Part shown: piece after piece, positions 24,443 through 34,700 of the stretch
Numbering within the stretch: the first letter of the stretch is position 1
Layout of the letters: every line of letters begins with the position of its first letter
Source of the DNA: JAPXRI01 sp033813635
GTDB taxonomy: Bacteria > Bacillota > Clostridia > Oscillospirales > QAMX01
Reading direction: 5' to 3'
Length of the DNA stretch: 64,000 nt
Assembly: GCA_033813635.1 (NCBI GenBank)
Contig: JAPXRI010000003.1
Coordinates: forward strand, 62,001-126,000
The notes under the pieces: model-generated
Told to the model about the DNA's origin: nothing
The model's input: the letters and a program-made list of their open reading frames with translations, nothing else
The model's database searches: none
Made by a program: the position numbers and the translations under genes

Positions 24443-24847
24443 ATGTCAAACAAAAAAATAGCTGATTCGGGATTTCATCACATCGCGCTCAGAGCGCACG
24501 ACTTTGATAAATCCGTCAATTTTTACGAAAACGCCCTCGGCTTTGCCAAAAAGCTTTCCTGGGGAGAGGGCGACTCGAGAGCGGCGATGTTCGATATCGG
24601 GGACGGCGGCTGCATAGAGATATTTGCGGGCGGGCCGGAAAATCAGCCGGCGGGTATGTTCTGGCACCTGGCGTTTAAAACCTCTGACCCGGACGGCGCG
24701 TATAATGCCGCGATAGAGGGCGGCGCGATATCCGACAAAGCCCCCTATGACACCGTGATCAGGGGGGCGGAAAAGGAACTGCCGGTCAGGCTCGCCTTTG
24801 TCAAAGGGCCGGACGGCGAGCTGATCGAGTTTTTCTGCGAAAAGTAG
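24443..24847 (+). CDS. VOC (glyoxalase/dioxygenase-fold) family protein
   Basis: A 134-residue single vicinal-oxygen-chelate domain. Potential metal ligands are in FHHIALRAHDFDKSVNFYENALGF (His), GCIEIFAG (Glu), FWHLAFKTSD (His) and ELIEFFCEK (Glu), the regular H/E pattern. It could be a lactoylglutathione-lyase-like or epimerase-type enzyme; the substrate is unknown. The next gene, an aldo/keto reductase, begins 37 bases later and may be co-transcribed, which would suit aldehyde or ketoaldehyde detoxification. Confidence 0.85.
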   Translation: MSNKKIADSGFHHIALRAHDFDKSVNFYENALGFAKKLSWGEGDSRAAMFDIGDGGCIEIFAGGPENQPAGMFWHLAFKTSDPDGAYNAAIEGGAISDKAPYDTVIRGAEKELPVRLAFVKGPDGELIEFFCEK

Positions 24848-24884
24848 GCCGAAATATCAATCGCGATTGCTTTCGGAGGCAAAA

Positions 24885-25799
24885 ATGAAAAAAATCAAAA
24901 TCGGCGGAGTGCTCGAAGCGTCCGATATTGCCCTCGGTTGCGCCCGGGTCGACGATATGGACGAAAAGAAAATGTGCGAAATGGTGGAAACCGCGCTGGG
25001 CGAGGGAATCGACTTTTTTGACACGGCCGACATTTACGGCGGCGGAAGGTCGGAGGAGCTGCTCGGAGCCGCGGTTAGAACTCTCGGCGTCCGCGACAAG
25101 GTGACGATACAGACAAAGTGCGCGATCAGAAAAGGGCTGTACGATTTTTCCTACGAACATATTGTCGCGTCGGCGGAAGCGAGCCTGAAGCGGCTCGGTG
25201 TCGACTGCATTGACGTCTTGCTTCTGCACAGGCCGGACGCGCTGATGGAGCCCGAGGAGGTTGCAAGAGCGTTTAACAAGCTCTACATCGACGGAAAGGT
25301 GAAAAACTTCGGCGTCAGCAATCAAAATCCGTACCAGATCACCCTTTTGCAGAAATTTATTTCCCATAAAATAATCGCAAACCAGCTCCAGTTCAGTATA
25401 GCGCACACCGGGATGATCGATTCCGGGTTTAATGTGAATACTACAAAGCCCGAAGCGGTCGACCGAGACGGGTTTATCCTCGACTACTGCCGCCTGCACG
25501 ACATCACGATTCAGGCCTGGTCCCCGCTGCAATACGGCTTTTTCGAGGGAACCTTCATCGGAAACCGGGAGAAATACGCTGAGCTGAACGAGACCCTTGA
25601 AAAGTATGCAAGACTAAAGGGCGCGGAAAAAACCGCAATCGCGTTTGCCTGGATTTTAAGGCACCCGGCGAAGATTCAGGCAATCGCCGGAACCACAAAT
25701 CCCGGGCATCTAAAGCAGATCTGCCGCGCAAGCGAAATAAGCCTTACGCGGGAGGAATGGTACGAGCTCTATTTATCGGCTGGGAACAAACTCCCGTAA
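24885..25799 (+). CDS. Aldo/keto reductase (YdhF-like)
   Basis: A 304-residue TIM-barrel NADPH-dependent oxidoreductase. The catalytic tetrad is visible: Asp and Tyr in DFFDTADIYGGGRSE, Lys in TIQTKCAI and His in VLLLHRPDALM. The substrate is not deducible. Start at ATG 24885, with CGGAGG five bases before; the longer frame from 24867 has no ribosome-binding site. It is followed by a bidirectional hairpin. Confidence 0.9.
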   Translation: MKKIKIGGVLEASDIALGCARVDDMDEKKMCEMVETALGEGIDFFDTADIYGGGRSEELLGAAVRTLGVRDKVTIQTKCAIRKGLYDFSYEHIVASAEASLKRLGVDCIDVLLLHRPDALMEPEEVARAFNKLYIDGKVKNFGVSNQNPYQITLLQKFISHKIIANQLQFSIAHTGMIDSGFNVNTTKPEAVDRDGFILDYCRLHDITIQAWSPLQYGFFEGTFIGNREKYAELNETLEKYARLKGAEKTAIAFAWILRHPAKIQAIAGTTNPGHLKQICRASEISLTREEWYELYLSAGNKLP

Positions 25800-25805
25800 A
25801 AACGA

Positions 25806-25846
25806 AAAACGCCCGGGGTTTCTTTAGTTGAAACCTCGGGCGTTTT
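25806..25846. terminator. Bidirectional terminator
   Basis: A 17-bp stem with one G-U type mismatch (25806-25822 with 25830-25846), loop TTTAGTT, flanked by A4 and T4. It separates the convergent aldo/keto reductase and acetyltransferase genes. Confidence 0.85.
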
Positions 25847-25855
25847 CATCAGTTT

Positions 25856-26467
25856 TCAGTATTGAGCGGGAGCGGTCACGGTCTTATCACAGCCGAGAAG
25901 GTATTGCCGGTTGAAGTAGCTCCTCGCCGTGAGCTCATAGTTTTCGTACGGCAGGTATTCGCCCTTATAGAACATCGGCTCTTTGCTCTTTCCGGTGTGT
26001 TTCATGCCGACAGATGTCAGCACGTTGCCGGACCGGACATTGGCGGAGAAATGACAGCCGTAGATCTTTCGCATGCCGACGGTGCGGAACATCAGCGAGA
26101 GGACCGCCTCCACGGCTTCCCGGGCGTATCCGTGCCCCCACCAGGGCCTGCCGAGGGCGTAGGCGATATTGGCGGTCTTCGAGCCGTTCGAAACTTCAGT
26201 CAGCGTTACCATGCCCACGACCTCGCCGCAGTCGTCGGGGACAATGCCCCAGTAATAAAAATCGGGTTTTTCGTACTGCATGAGCTTATTCTTGATAAAC
26301 CGCTCCACATCTTCGGGTTCAGGCATTCTCTGGGAAGTCATATACCTGTAGACCTCGACGTCGGAAGCCCAGTTCCTGTGCATCGCCGCCACGTCGTCGA
26401 GATTGAGCATTCTAAGCGTCAGGCGCGGCGTTTTGATCGTTATAGTCCCGGTATGCTTTAATCCCAT
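25856..26467 (-). CDS. GNAT family N-acetyltransferase (RimJ/RimL type)
   Basis: A 203-residue acetyltransferase beginning around TIKTPRLTLRMLNLDD, the normal RimJ/L-like start, with the acetyl-CoA loop ALGRPWWGHGYAREAVEAVL near residue 97 and SVGMKHTGKSKEPMFYKG near the end. It may acetylate a protein N-terminus or a small amine; no substrate can be named. ATG 26467 is chosen; an in-frame TTG at 26494 is the alternative. It lies 31 bases after serS on the same strand. Confidence 0.87.
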   Translation of the reverse strand: MGLKHTGTITIKTPRLTLRMLNLDDVAAMHRNWASDVEVYRYMTSQRMPEPEDVERFIKNKLMQYEKPDFYYWGIVPDDCGEVVGMVTLTEVSNGSKTANIAYALGRPWWGHGYAREAVEAVLSLMFRTVGMRKIYGCHFSANVRSGNVLTSVGMKHTGKSKEPMFYKGEYLPYENYELTARSYFNRQYLLGCDKTVTAPAQY

Positions 26468-26498
26468 AGACAAAATCCCATCCGCAAAAATCAAAACG

Positions 26499-27782
26499 TT
26501 ATTTAATGACCTCGAGCCCGCCCATATAGCCGCGGAGCGCCTCGGGTACGGTTACGGAACCGTCGGAGTTCTGGTAGGTCTCGAGTATGCAGGCCACGGT
26601 TCTGCCGACGGCGACGCCGGAGCCGTTAAGAGTGTGTACAAAACGCGGCTTGTCGTTTTTATCCCCTTTGTTCTTGAAGCGTATGCCGGCTCTGCGGGCC
26701 TGGAAGCTCTCAAAGTCGGAGCAGGAGGAGATCTCCAGGTATCTTCCGTAGGAGGGCATCCAGACCTCGATGTCATAGGTCATCGCGCTTGAAAAGCCGA
26801 GGTCACCGGTGCAGAGCCGTACGACGCGGTAAGGGAGACCGAGCCCCTGGAGAACATCCTCGGCGTCGGCGGTAAGCTTTTCAAGCTCGTCGTAGGAGGT
26901 TTCGGGAGCCGTAAACTTGACAAGCTCGACCTTGTTGAACTGGTGCTGGCGGATCAGCCCGCGCGTGTCCCGCCCGGCGCTGCCCGCCTCCCCGCGGAAG
27001 CAGGCGGAGTAGGCTACGTATTTGATCGGCAAATCCTGGGCGTCGAGAATCTCGTCCCGGTGCAGGTTTGTTACGGGCACTTCTGCGGTGGGTATCAGGT
27101 AATATTCCGTGTTCTCGATATGGAACATATCCTCCGCGAATTTGGGAAGCTGGCCGGTGCCGGTCATTGATTCGCGGTTTGCGAGAAACGGCGGAAATAC
27201 CTCAGTGTAGCCGTGCTTTCTCGTGTGCATGTCGAGGAAGTAGTTTACAACAGCTCGCTCCAGCGCCGCGCCGCTGCCCCTGTAGAAATGGAAGCGCGCT
27301 CCGGTGACCTTCGCCGCCCGGGTGGGGTCGAGTATGTTAAGACTCTCTCCGATGTCCCAATGGGCCTTCGGCTCAAATTCGAAATTTCTCGGGGCGCCCC
27401 ATCTGCGTATCTCGGGGTTGTCATCGCTGTCCTTTCCGACAGCGACGGGAGGGGCCGGGATATTCGGAATCCCGAGCAAAACCTTGTTTAGCTCCGCCTC
27501 AACGTCCTTAAGCTGCTGGTCGAAGGACTTTGACTGCTCGGAGAGCTCCTTCAGGCGGGTAAAAATCACGGAAACATCGCCGCCGGCTTTCTTGATAGCG
27601 GGAATTTCTTTATTGGCGGCGTTCTGCTCGGCTTTAATCTGCTCAGAGCGGTAGATGATGTCCCTGCGGAGAGCGTCAAGCTCGAGAATGCGGTCGATCT
27701 CTTTGTCATAGTTTGTCTGGCGCGCCGCGAGGCGTTGTTTGACAAACCCGGGATTGTCCTTGATAACCTTTATGTCCAGCAT
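26499..27782 (-). CDS. serS: Seryl-tRNA synthetase
   Basis: Class II aminoacyl-tRNA synthetase of 427 residues. An N-terminal coiled-coil arm (residues about 30-105) is followed by class II motif 2 (AYSACFRGEAGSAGRDTRGLIRQHQFNKVEL) and motif 3 (LNGSGVAVGRTVACILETYQ). The start at 27782 has AGGTGA upstream at correct spacing; the frame could extend three codons. No T-box leader is present in the short AT-rich gap after parB, which is unusual for a Firmicute serS but expected if it is co-transcribed with parAB. Confidence 0.97.
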   Translation of the reverse strand: MLDIKVIKDNPGFVKQRLAARQTNYDKEIDRILELDALRRDIIYRSEQIKAEQNAANKEIPAIKKAGGDVSVIFTRLKELSEQSKSFDQQLKDVEAELNKVLLGIPNIPAPPVAVGKDSDDNPEIRRWGAPRNFEFEPKAHWDIGESLNILDPTRAAKVTGARFHFYRGSGAALERAVVNYFLDMHTRKHGYTEVFPPFLANRESMTGTGQLPKFAEDMFHIENTEYYLIPTAEVPVTNLHRDEILDAQDLPIKYVAYSACFRGEAGSAGRDTRGLIRQHQFNKVELVKFTAPETSYDELEKLTADAEDVLQGLGLPYRVVRLCTGDLGFSSAMTYDIEVWMPSYGRYLEISSCSDFESFQARRAGIRFKNKGDKNDKPRFVHTLNGSGVAVGRTVACILETYQNSDGSVTVPEALRGYMGGLEVIK

Positions 27783-27863
27783 AATAATCACCTGATAATA
27801 ATTATAAAATATAATAATTTATAGAGAATAATAATGTATATACGCCTGAAAAATCATAAGAAT

Positions 27864-28721
27864 CTATTTATCAAAGAACCTTAGCAGTCCGTCCAAATCG
27901 TCGAGATCATAAAAGTCCAATATCAGCTTTCCCTTATTTTTGGAATTTACACTGATTTTGACCCCTCTGCCGAGCTGGGACGAGAGCTTTTTGGAGAGCT
28001 CCTCGGTGTAATCCACCTCGTCTTCCGAGCGCTGCTTTTTCCCGTCGCTTTTCATCCTTTTAACAAGCGCTTCGGTCTGTCTGACGGAGAGCTCGAGGGA
28101 GATAACCCGGTTGGCCACGGAAATCTGCGTCTTCGAGTCGGAAAGCGCGAGGAGCGTGCGGCAGTGCCCGGCGGAGAGACGGCCCGAGATCGCGTGGTCC
28201 TTGATCTCCGGAGGGAGCTCAAGCAGTCTGAGCGAATTGGCGATCGCCGAACGCGATCGGCCGACGCGCTCCGCGGCGTCCTCCTGGGTCATACCGTACC
28301 GCTCGATAAGCGATCTGAAGCCCTCTGCCTCTTCTATCGGATTTAAGTCCTCGCGCTGGAGATTTTCGACCAGCGCCATCTCCATAGCCTCAAGCTCGTC
28401 GACGTCGAGAATCACCACCGGAAGCTCGGTCAGCCCGGCCATCCGGGCCGCGCGGTAGCGGCGCTCACCGGCAACTATCTTATACCTCCCGCCGTCGATC
28501 TTTCTGACCGTCAGCGGCGTGATCACGCCGTGAAGCCGGATGCTGTCGGCGAGCTCGGACAGGCGTTCCTCGTCGAAAAGCTTTCTGGGTTGTTCGTGGT
28601 TGGGTTCTATACAGTTTATGTCAAGCTTATTGACCGGGCCGTGGGCGATGGGGTGATCGTCGGAGCCGAAAAGCTCATCAAGACCTCTTCCGAGACCGGT
28701 ATTGTGTTTCCCTGCCATCAT
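27864..28721 (-). CDS. parB: Chromosome-partitioning protein ParB (Spo0J)
   Basis: CTPase clamp that loads at parS sites and spreads to recruit SMC and ParA. The N-terminal GLGRGLDELF, the CTP-binding motif VAGERRYRAARMAG near residue 84, and the helix-turn-helix region TQEDAAERVGRSRSAIANSLRLL near 150 are all present, and a C-terminal dimerisation segment ends the 285-residue protein. The start could also be the next ATG (28718). It lies 37 bases after parA, and its binding sites are visible at 29633-29687. Confidence 0.96.
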   Translation of the reverse strand: MMAGKHNTGLGRGLDELFGSDDHPIAHGPVNKLDINCIEPNHEQPRKLFDEERLSELADSIRLHGVITPLTVRKIDGGRYKIVAGERRYRAARMAGLTELPVVILDVDELEAMEMALVENLQREDLNPIEEAEGFRSLIERYGMTQEDAAERVGRSRSAIANSLRLLELPPEIKDHAISGRLSAGHCRTLLALSDSKTQISVANRVISLELSVRQTEALVKRMKSDGKKQRSEDEVDYTEELSKKLSSQLGRGVKISVNSKNKGKLILDFYDLDDLDGLLRFFDK

Positions 28722-28757
28722 ATCATTCCTTTCCGGGACAAGGGGTATAATGAAAAA

Positions 28758-29558
28758 TCAGACGACGCGTCTGACCGACTGCAGATGATTTCTGTGTAAA
28801 AACTCCTCGGTCAGCTCGCTGTAGCTCTCGGCGCCTTTGGAATATTTATCGTAAAACTGGACTGGCTTGCCGTGGCTTGGGGCTTCGCTTAAGCGCACGT
28901 TCCTCGGTATCACTGTCTTATATATTTTATCCGCGAAGTATTTTTTTACCTCGCGCACCACCTGGCCGGATAAATTCGTGCGCCCGTCGAACATCGTGAA
29001 CAGCAGCCCGTCGAGCTCGAGCGTTGGGTTGAGCTTTTTCTTTAGAGAGCGTATCGTGTCGATCATCATCGAAAGCCCCTCCAGGGCGAGGTATTCGCAC
29101 TGGAGCGGGATCAGAACGCCGTCGGAGGCGCAGAGCGCGTTTACCATAAGAAGACCGAGTCCGGGGGCGCAGTCGATAAGCATGATATCGTAATCGGACC
29201 TTAACGGGTCAAGCACCTTTTTAAGACAGTATTCGCGGTTGTCCACGTTGACAAGCGTGATCTCGCTGCCCACAAGATTGATGCTCGAGGGGATGATGTC
29301 GCCGTATTTTGTATGGCGGATACCGCTTCCGGCGCTGCCGGCCCCGCCGATAAGCTCGAATATTGTGACCCCGTCGTCGTGCTTCGAGATGCCGAAGCTG
29401 CTCGTGGCGTTTCCCTGCGGGTCAAAATCCACGAGAAGGGTCTTATATCCCTTCAGATTAAGGCCGGCGGCAAGATTGACGGCGGTTGTCGTCTTCCCGA
29501 CGCCGCCCTTTTGATTTGCTATGGCGATGATTTTGCATTTATTTCCGTCAACCGACAT
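28758..29558 (-). CDS. parA: Chromosome-partitioning ATPase ParA (Soj)
   Basis: Deviant Walker-type ATPase: KGGVGKTT at residues 17-24, LLVDFDPQGNATSSFG and MLIDCAPGLGLL follow. A 266-residue Soj-like ParA without an extra N-terminal DNA-binding domain. The start at 29558 has GGAGGG at 6 bases; a longer frame to 29600 would run into the promoter. Transcribed from the TATAAT promoter just upstream, beside the parS pair. Confidence 0.96.
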   Translation of the reverse strand: MSVDGNKCKIIAIANQKGGVGKTTTAVNLAAGLNLKGYKTLLVDFDPQGNATSSFGISKHDDGVTIFELIGGAGSAGSGIRHTKYGDIIPSSINLVGSEITLVNVDNREYCLKKVLDPLRSDYDIMLIDCAPGLGLLMVNALCASDGVLIPLQCEYLALEGLSMMIDTIRSLKKKLNPTLELDGLLFTMFDGRTNLSGQVVREVKKYFADKIYKTVIPRNVRLSEAPSHGKPVQFYDKYSKGAESYSELTEEFLHRNHLQSVRRVV

Positions 29559-29588
29559 AACAAACCCTCCGAAGCAAAGCTTTAGTAT

Positions 29589-29616
29589 ATTATACCACAA
29601 CCCGTCCCGTTTTCAA
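29589..29616 (-). promoter_or_regulatory. Promoter of parAB
   Basis: Minus-strand TTGAAA, 16-base spacer, TATAAT, located between parA and the parS pair, so ParB occupancy of parS could affect it. Confidence 0.65.
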
Positions 29617-29624
29617 TACCGGCA

Positions 29625-29656
29625 GGCCAAAATGTTTCACGTGAAACATTTTGGCC
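29625..29656. promoter_or_regulatory. parS site 1 inside a 32-bp perfect palindrome
   Basis: The core TGTTTCACGTGAAACA (29633-29648) matches the Bacillus parS consensus TGTTNCACGTGAAACA. The symmetry continues outward on both sides to give a perfect 32-bp palindrome, GGCCAAAA... to ...TTTTGGCC. Confidence 0.92.
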
Positions 29657-29671
29657 ACGCAGCCCTCGCAA

Positions 29672-29687
29672 TGTTTCACGTGAAACA
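29672..29687. promoter_or_regulatory. parS site 2
   Basis: A second identical 16-bp TGTTTCACGTGAAACA, 39 bp centre to centre from site 1. Its flanks are only partly symmetrical. Confidence 0.92.
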
Positions 29688-29760
29688 TCATTTTGCGCTT
29701 CTAATCCGCACTGAAAAGTGGTAAAATAGAATAGGACAGAACGAATAAGGAGCGGTAAAA

Positions 29761-31743
29761 ATGGATATCGCCGAGAGAATGGACATGCTGATTGCGCTGA
29801 TAGAGAAAAACGCGGAGCGCTACTACACCTACGACGCGCCGGAAATCAGCGATTACGAATACGATGAGCTGATGAACGAGCTGAAGGAGCTGGAGAAAAA
29901 ATACCCGGAGCTGAAAAGGCCGGATTCGCCGACCTCGAGGGTCGGCGGGAAGATTCTGCCCTATTTCAACTCGGTGCGGCATCAATATCCGATGCAGAGT
30001 ATTAACGACGTATTTGACCTTTCGGAGCTGTACGCGTTTGACGCCCGCGTGAGAGAAGCGGTCGGAGACGTGAACTATGTCGTGGAGAAAAAAATCGACG
30101 GTCTAAGCGTCTCGCTGACCTACGAGAACGGTATTTTTGTCTCCGGCGTGACCAGGGGAGACGGCATAACGGGAGAGGAAGTTACCGAGAACCTCAGAAC
30201 TGTCAGATCGCTCCCACTCAGGCTCAAGGGGAACGCGCCGCCCAGGCTTGTGGTCCGCGGAGAAATATATATGACGGTAAAGGCCTTTGAGGCGCTCAAC
30301 GAAAAACGGGGAGAAAACGGCGAGCCGCTGTTTGCCAACCCGAGAAACGCGGCCGCGGGCTCGCTGAGGCAGCTTGACTCCTCGATAACGGCGGAGAGAA
30401 GGCTTGACCTGTTCGTTTTCAACCTTCAAAACACAGACGAGGTGCCGATCAGGCTGCACAGCGAGTCGCTGGAAATGCTCTCGGGCCTCGGCTTTGCGGT
30501 GAGCCCGGATTACGCGGTGTGTGAAAACATAGAGGAAGCCTGCGAGAAGATAAAAGAAATCGGAAGGCTCCGCGGCGAGCTCGGCTACGGGACGGACGGC
30601 GCGGTGGTCAAGGTGGACAGCATTGAGGCGAGGAACAGACTCGGAAGCACGGCGAAGGCGCCGAGGTGGTGCGTCGCCTATAAGTACCCGCCGGAGGAAA
30701 AAAAGACGAAGCTCCTCGATATCATAGTGCAGGTTGGGAGAACGGGGGTGCTCACGCCAAACGCGGTACTAGAGCCGGTAAGGCTCGCCGGAACGACAGT
30801 CTCCCGCGCGACACTGCATAATCAGAATTTGATAACGCTTAAGGATATCCGGATCGGCGACACCGTTATCGTGAGGAAAGCTGGGGATATAATCCCGGAA
30901 ATCGTCAGGCCGGTCACGGAGGAGCGTGACGGAAGCGAAAGAATATTCAAAATGCCGGAAAAATGCCCTGTTTGCGGCGGGGACGTGGTTCAAGACGAGG
31001 GGGAGGCGGCTATACGCTGCGTCTCGACGGAGTGCCCGGCGCAGCTCTCGCGCAGTATCGAGCATTTCGCCTCCCGCGATGCGATGGATATCGAGGGCCT
31101 GGGCCCGGCGGTGGTCTCGCTTCTGCTGAATGAGAAACTGATTTCCTCCGCAAGCGATCTGTTCACGCTTAAGGCCGAGGACTTGAAAAAGCTTCCGGGA
31201 TTCGGGGATAAGTCCGCCTTAAAACTGGTAGAAGCGGTCGAAAAGGCGAAGACAAGGCCGCTGTCAAGGCTTCTGTACGCGTTCGGAATACGGCAGGTCG
31301 GCCAGAAAGCCGCAAAAGTGATCGCGGAGAAGTTTATAACCCTTGACAATATTGCCGCCGCGACAAAAGATGAGCTCGCGGGGGTACGCGACGTCGGTGA
31401 AATCACGGCGGAGAACATCACGGAGTGGTTTGCGCAGCGCTCGTCGAGGCATCTGATCGAGAGGCTCAGGAAATACGGCGTGAATATGGCGGAACCGCTG
31501 TCCGAGAAGGGGAAGCGTTTCGAGGGAAAAACCTTCGTGCTCACCGGAACGCTGCCGTCGATGACGAGGGAAGAGGCCTCGAAGCTGATTGAAGCCCAGG
31601 GCGGAACGGTGAGCGGATCGGTCTCCAAAAAAACAAGCTACGTCCTTGCCGGCAGCGAGGCGGGCAGCAAGCTTGCGAAAGCGGAGAGCCTCGGGATTAA
31701 AATCATAGATGAAAACGAGTTTTTGGAAATGCTGAATTCATAA
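29761..31743 (+). CDS. ligA: NAD-dependent DNA ligase
   Basis: Seals nicks during replication and repair. The adenylation lysine is in VVEKKIDGLSV (Lys111). A four-cysteine zinc finger (CPVC ... CVSTECPAQL) follows near residues 403-433, then helix-hairpin-helix motifs and a C-terminal BRCT domain beginning about KRFEGKTFVLTGTLPSM. Length 660 aa. AAGGAG sits 8 bases before the ATG. The gene is divergent from parA and convergent with polC. Confidence 0.97.
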   Translation: MDIAERMDMLIALIEKNAERYYTYDAPEISDYEYDELMNELKELEKKYPELKRPDSPTSRVGGKILPYFNSVRHQYPMQSINDVFDLSELYAFDARVREAVGDVNYVVEKKIDGLSVSLTYENGIFVSGVTRGDGITGEEVTENLRTVRSLPLRLKGNAPPRLVVRGEIYMTVKAFEALNEKRGENGEPLFANPRNAAAGSLRQLDSSITAERRLDLFVFNLQNTDEVPIRLHSESLEMLSGLGFAVSPDYAVCENIEEACEKIKEIGRLRGELGYGTDGAVVKVDSIEARNRLGSTAKAPRWCVAYKYPPEEKKTKLLDIIVQVGRTGVLTPNAVLEPVRLAGTTVSRATLHNQNLITLKDIRIGDTVIVRKAGDIIPEIVRPVTEERDGSERIFKMPEKCPVCGGDVVQDEGEAAIRCVSTECPAQLSRSIEHFASRDAMDIEGLGPAVVSLLLNEKLISSASDLFTLKAEDLKKLPGFGDKSALKLVEAVEKAKTRPLSRLLYAFGIRQVGQKAAKVIAEKFITLDNIAAATKDELAGVRDVGEITAENITEWFAQRSSRHLIERLRKYGVNMAEPLSEKGKRFEGKTFVLTGTLPSMTREEASKLIEAQGGTVSGSVSKKTSYVLAGSEAGSKLAKAESLGIKIIDENEFLEMLNS

Positions 31744-31747
31744 AAAC

Positions 31748-31774
31748 CGCTCCCCGTGATTTTCACGGGGAGCG
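31748..31774 (-). terminator. Terminator of the pyrH-polC operon
   Basis: CGCTCCCCGTG and CACGGGGAGCG with a 5-base loop; on the minus strand it is followed by GTTTTTA. On the plus strand the tail is only weakly T-rich, so ligA termination here is less certain. Confidence 0.8.
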
Positions 31775-31788
31775 ATCTTATTGGCATA

Positions 31789-34700
31789 TCAGATATCGAA
31801 CAGCGCGCGCTGGGCGCTGTCGGGCATAGAGCCCAGCGCGCCGTGGGCGCGGAGGTCGGCGATGATTGTCGCGGAGAGCTTTCTGCAGCGGAAGGACAGA
31901 TCCTCGACCGATGCGAACGGCTTTTTTTCCCGCTCATCAACGATTTCGAGGGCGGCGATATCGCCCAAGCCCGGTATCGCGCGGAACGGAAGCCTGAGCG
32001 CCTTCTCCTCGCGGTATATTTTAAAATAGGCGGGCTCGGATTCGTAGATATCCACGGGCAAAAACTTGAAACCCCGCAGAAGAAACTCATGGGCGATCTC
32101 AAGGGTGCGCCGGAGCTCCTTTTCCGTGGCGGTCGCCTTATTGCCCAGCGCGTTGATCTCCCTGATTTTTTCGACTATCTTTTCGTCGCCTGAGAGCATG
32201 ATATCCGCGTCAAGCTGTACGGCCTTAATCCCGAAAAACGAACCGTAATAGGCCAGGGGGTGGTGTACCTTAAACCATGCTATCCGCAGAGCCATTACGA
32301 CGTACGCGGCGGCGTGCGCTTTGGGGAAAAGATAGGTGATCTTGTTGCACGAATCGATATACCAGTCCGGGATCCCGTGCTCGCGCATCATCTGTTCCCA
32401 CTCGGGCTTAAGTTTTTTGGCGCCGGGCTCCTTCGGCTTTTTTCTGACTACCTCCATAATCGTGAACGCGAGCTTCGGCTCAAAGCCTTTTTTAATGAGG
32501 AAGTTCATGATATCGTCGCGGCAGCATATGCAGTCACGGAGCGTCAGACCGTTGTTTTTAATCAGGGTCTCGGCGTTGTCAAGCCAGACGCCCTCGCCGT
32601 GGGAAAGGCCCGAAATTCTTACAAGGTCCGCGATCGTCTCGGGCATCGTGTCGTTCAGCATGCCGCGGACGAAGCCGGTGCCGAATTCCGGTATGCCCAG
32701 CGCGCCGTTGACGCCGGTTATTTCGTCGCCCTCGATCCCCAGCGGCTCGTTGCTGACAAAGATATCAAGCGTCTCCCTGTCGTCCAAGGGAATATCTTCG
32801 AGCTTTACGCCGGTGTTGTCCTCGAGATAACGGAGAACGGTCGGATCGTCCTTGCCGAGCAGGTCGAACTTCAAAAGGTTTGTGTCAATGGAGTGGTAGT
32901 CGATATGCGTCGTGATGATGTCGGAATCCGTTTTTCCGGCCGGGCGCTGGATCGGGCAGAACTCGTAGATTTCCTTGTCCTTCGGGACGACTATCAGCCC
33001 TCCGGGGTGCTGGCCGGTGGTCTTTTTTACACCGGTACAGCCGAGCGCAAGGCGGCTTTCCTCGGCGCGGCTCACCTTTCTCCCGCGCTCCTCGTTGTAT
33101 TTTTTAACGTAGCCGTATGCCGTGGCTTCCGCGACGGTTGTAATCGTACCGGCGCGGAAAACCTTGTCCTCGCCGAAAAGCTCGATTGTGTGCTTGTGTG
33201 CCAGAGCCTGGTATTCGCTTGAGAAGTTCAGATCGATGTCGGGGTCTTTGTCGGCGTTAAAGCCCAGGAACGTGGCGAACGGGATGTCGAACCCGTCTTT
33301 GTCCAGCAGGGCGCCGCATTTAGGGCAGGTTTTGTCGGGCATGTCCGGACCGAGATCGCATTCGGGGTGAAACTCGGAATACTGGCATTTTGGGCAGCGG
33401 TAGTGGGGCGGCAGCGCGTTGATCTCGGTTATGCCGGCAAAATACGCGACGATCGAGGAGCCGACCGAGCCTCTCGAGCCCACAAGATAGCCGTTTTCAA
33501 CCGAGCGGGCAATCAGTTTTTGCGCCAGCATGTACATAACGTCGTAGCCGTGGGCGATGATCGGGTCAAGTTCCTGGAGAATCGCGTTTTTAACAGTTTC
33601 CGGGAGCGGGTCGCCGTATAGCTGCTTTGCGCGGGACCAGGTCAGGTTCCTGAGCTCGTCGGCGGAGCCGGGCAGCGCCGGCGGGAAAAGCCCGTCCGGG
33701 AAAGGCTTGACGTTTTCGCACATATCCGCGATCAGGTTTGTGTTTTTTACAACCACCTCGTAGGCCTTGTTCTTTCCGAGGTAGGCAAACTCGGCAAGCA
33801 TTTCATCGGTAGTGCGCAGATAGAGCGGGGGCTGGAAATCCGCGTCCTTGTAGCCCTCGGTGTTCATCAGAATCGCACGGTAAATCCTGTCCTCATAGTC
33901 GAGAAAATGCACATCCCCTGTGGCGATGACCGGTATTTTCAGCTCGTCGCCGAGCTTTACAATGGTTTTGTTGAACTCGATCAGGTCTTCTTTTGTGTAT
34001 TTGACGGTCTCGTCCTTTGAAACCTTGACGCCGTCTCTTATCATGAATTCGTTATTTCCGAGCGGCTGTATCTCGAGATAATCGTAGAATATGGCGATTT
34101 TTTTTAATTCTTTCCAGTCTTTTCCCTCGACCACCGCGCGGAAGAGCTCCCCCGATTCGCAGGCCGAACCGACGATCAGGCCGTCGCGATATTTTTCAAG
34201 CTCGTGCCTCGGGATAACCGGCTGCTTGCGCCTGTTCATATATTTGACATGGGCGTAGGAGACCAGCCTGTACAGGTTTACGATGCCCGTCCTGTTTTTT
34301 GCCAGAAGAATGATGTGGCGCACGGGCAGAGAACCGTTCGCCGAACCGGACTCCGCATTTTCACGGCGGATGTCGGAGAGCTTCCCGTTGATTTCGGAAA
34401 CTCTGTCTATTCCGCGGGCATTCATCCTGCCGATAAAATCGATAAAGATAAGCGCCAGCGTTTTTGCGTCCTCGGAAGCGCTGTGGTGGCGGAATTGAGG
34501 CAGCTTAAGGGCCTCGGCGACGAGATTTAGCTTATACCGCCCGAGGTCGGGAAGCAGAATGCGGGCCATATCGAGGGTGTCTATCGACGTAAAATCCCAT
34601 GTGATGCCGTTTTTCCGGCAGACCTGGGAGATAAAACCCGTGTCGAACGCCGCATTATGGGCGATCAGTATGCGGTCCCCGCAAAACGCCTTGAACGCCT

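Noticed and set aside
27783..27863. Possible T-box leader for serS
   Set aside because: Only about 80 AT-rich bases, with no specifier loop, no T-box sequence and no terminator/antiterminator pair.
32260..33222. 320-codon plus-strand frame opposite polC
   Set aside because: Antisense shadow; its sequence mirrors conserved PolC codons.
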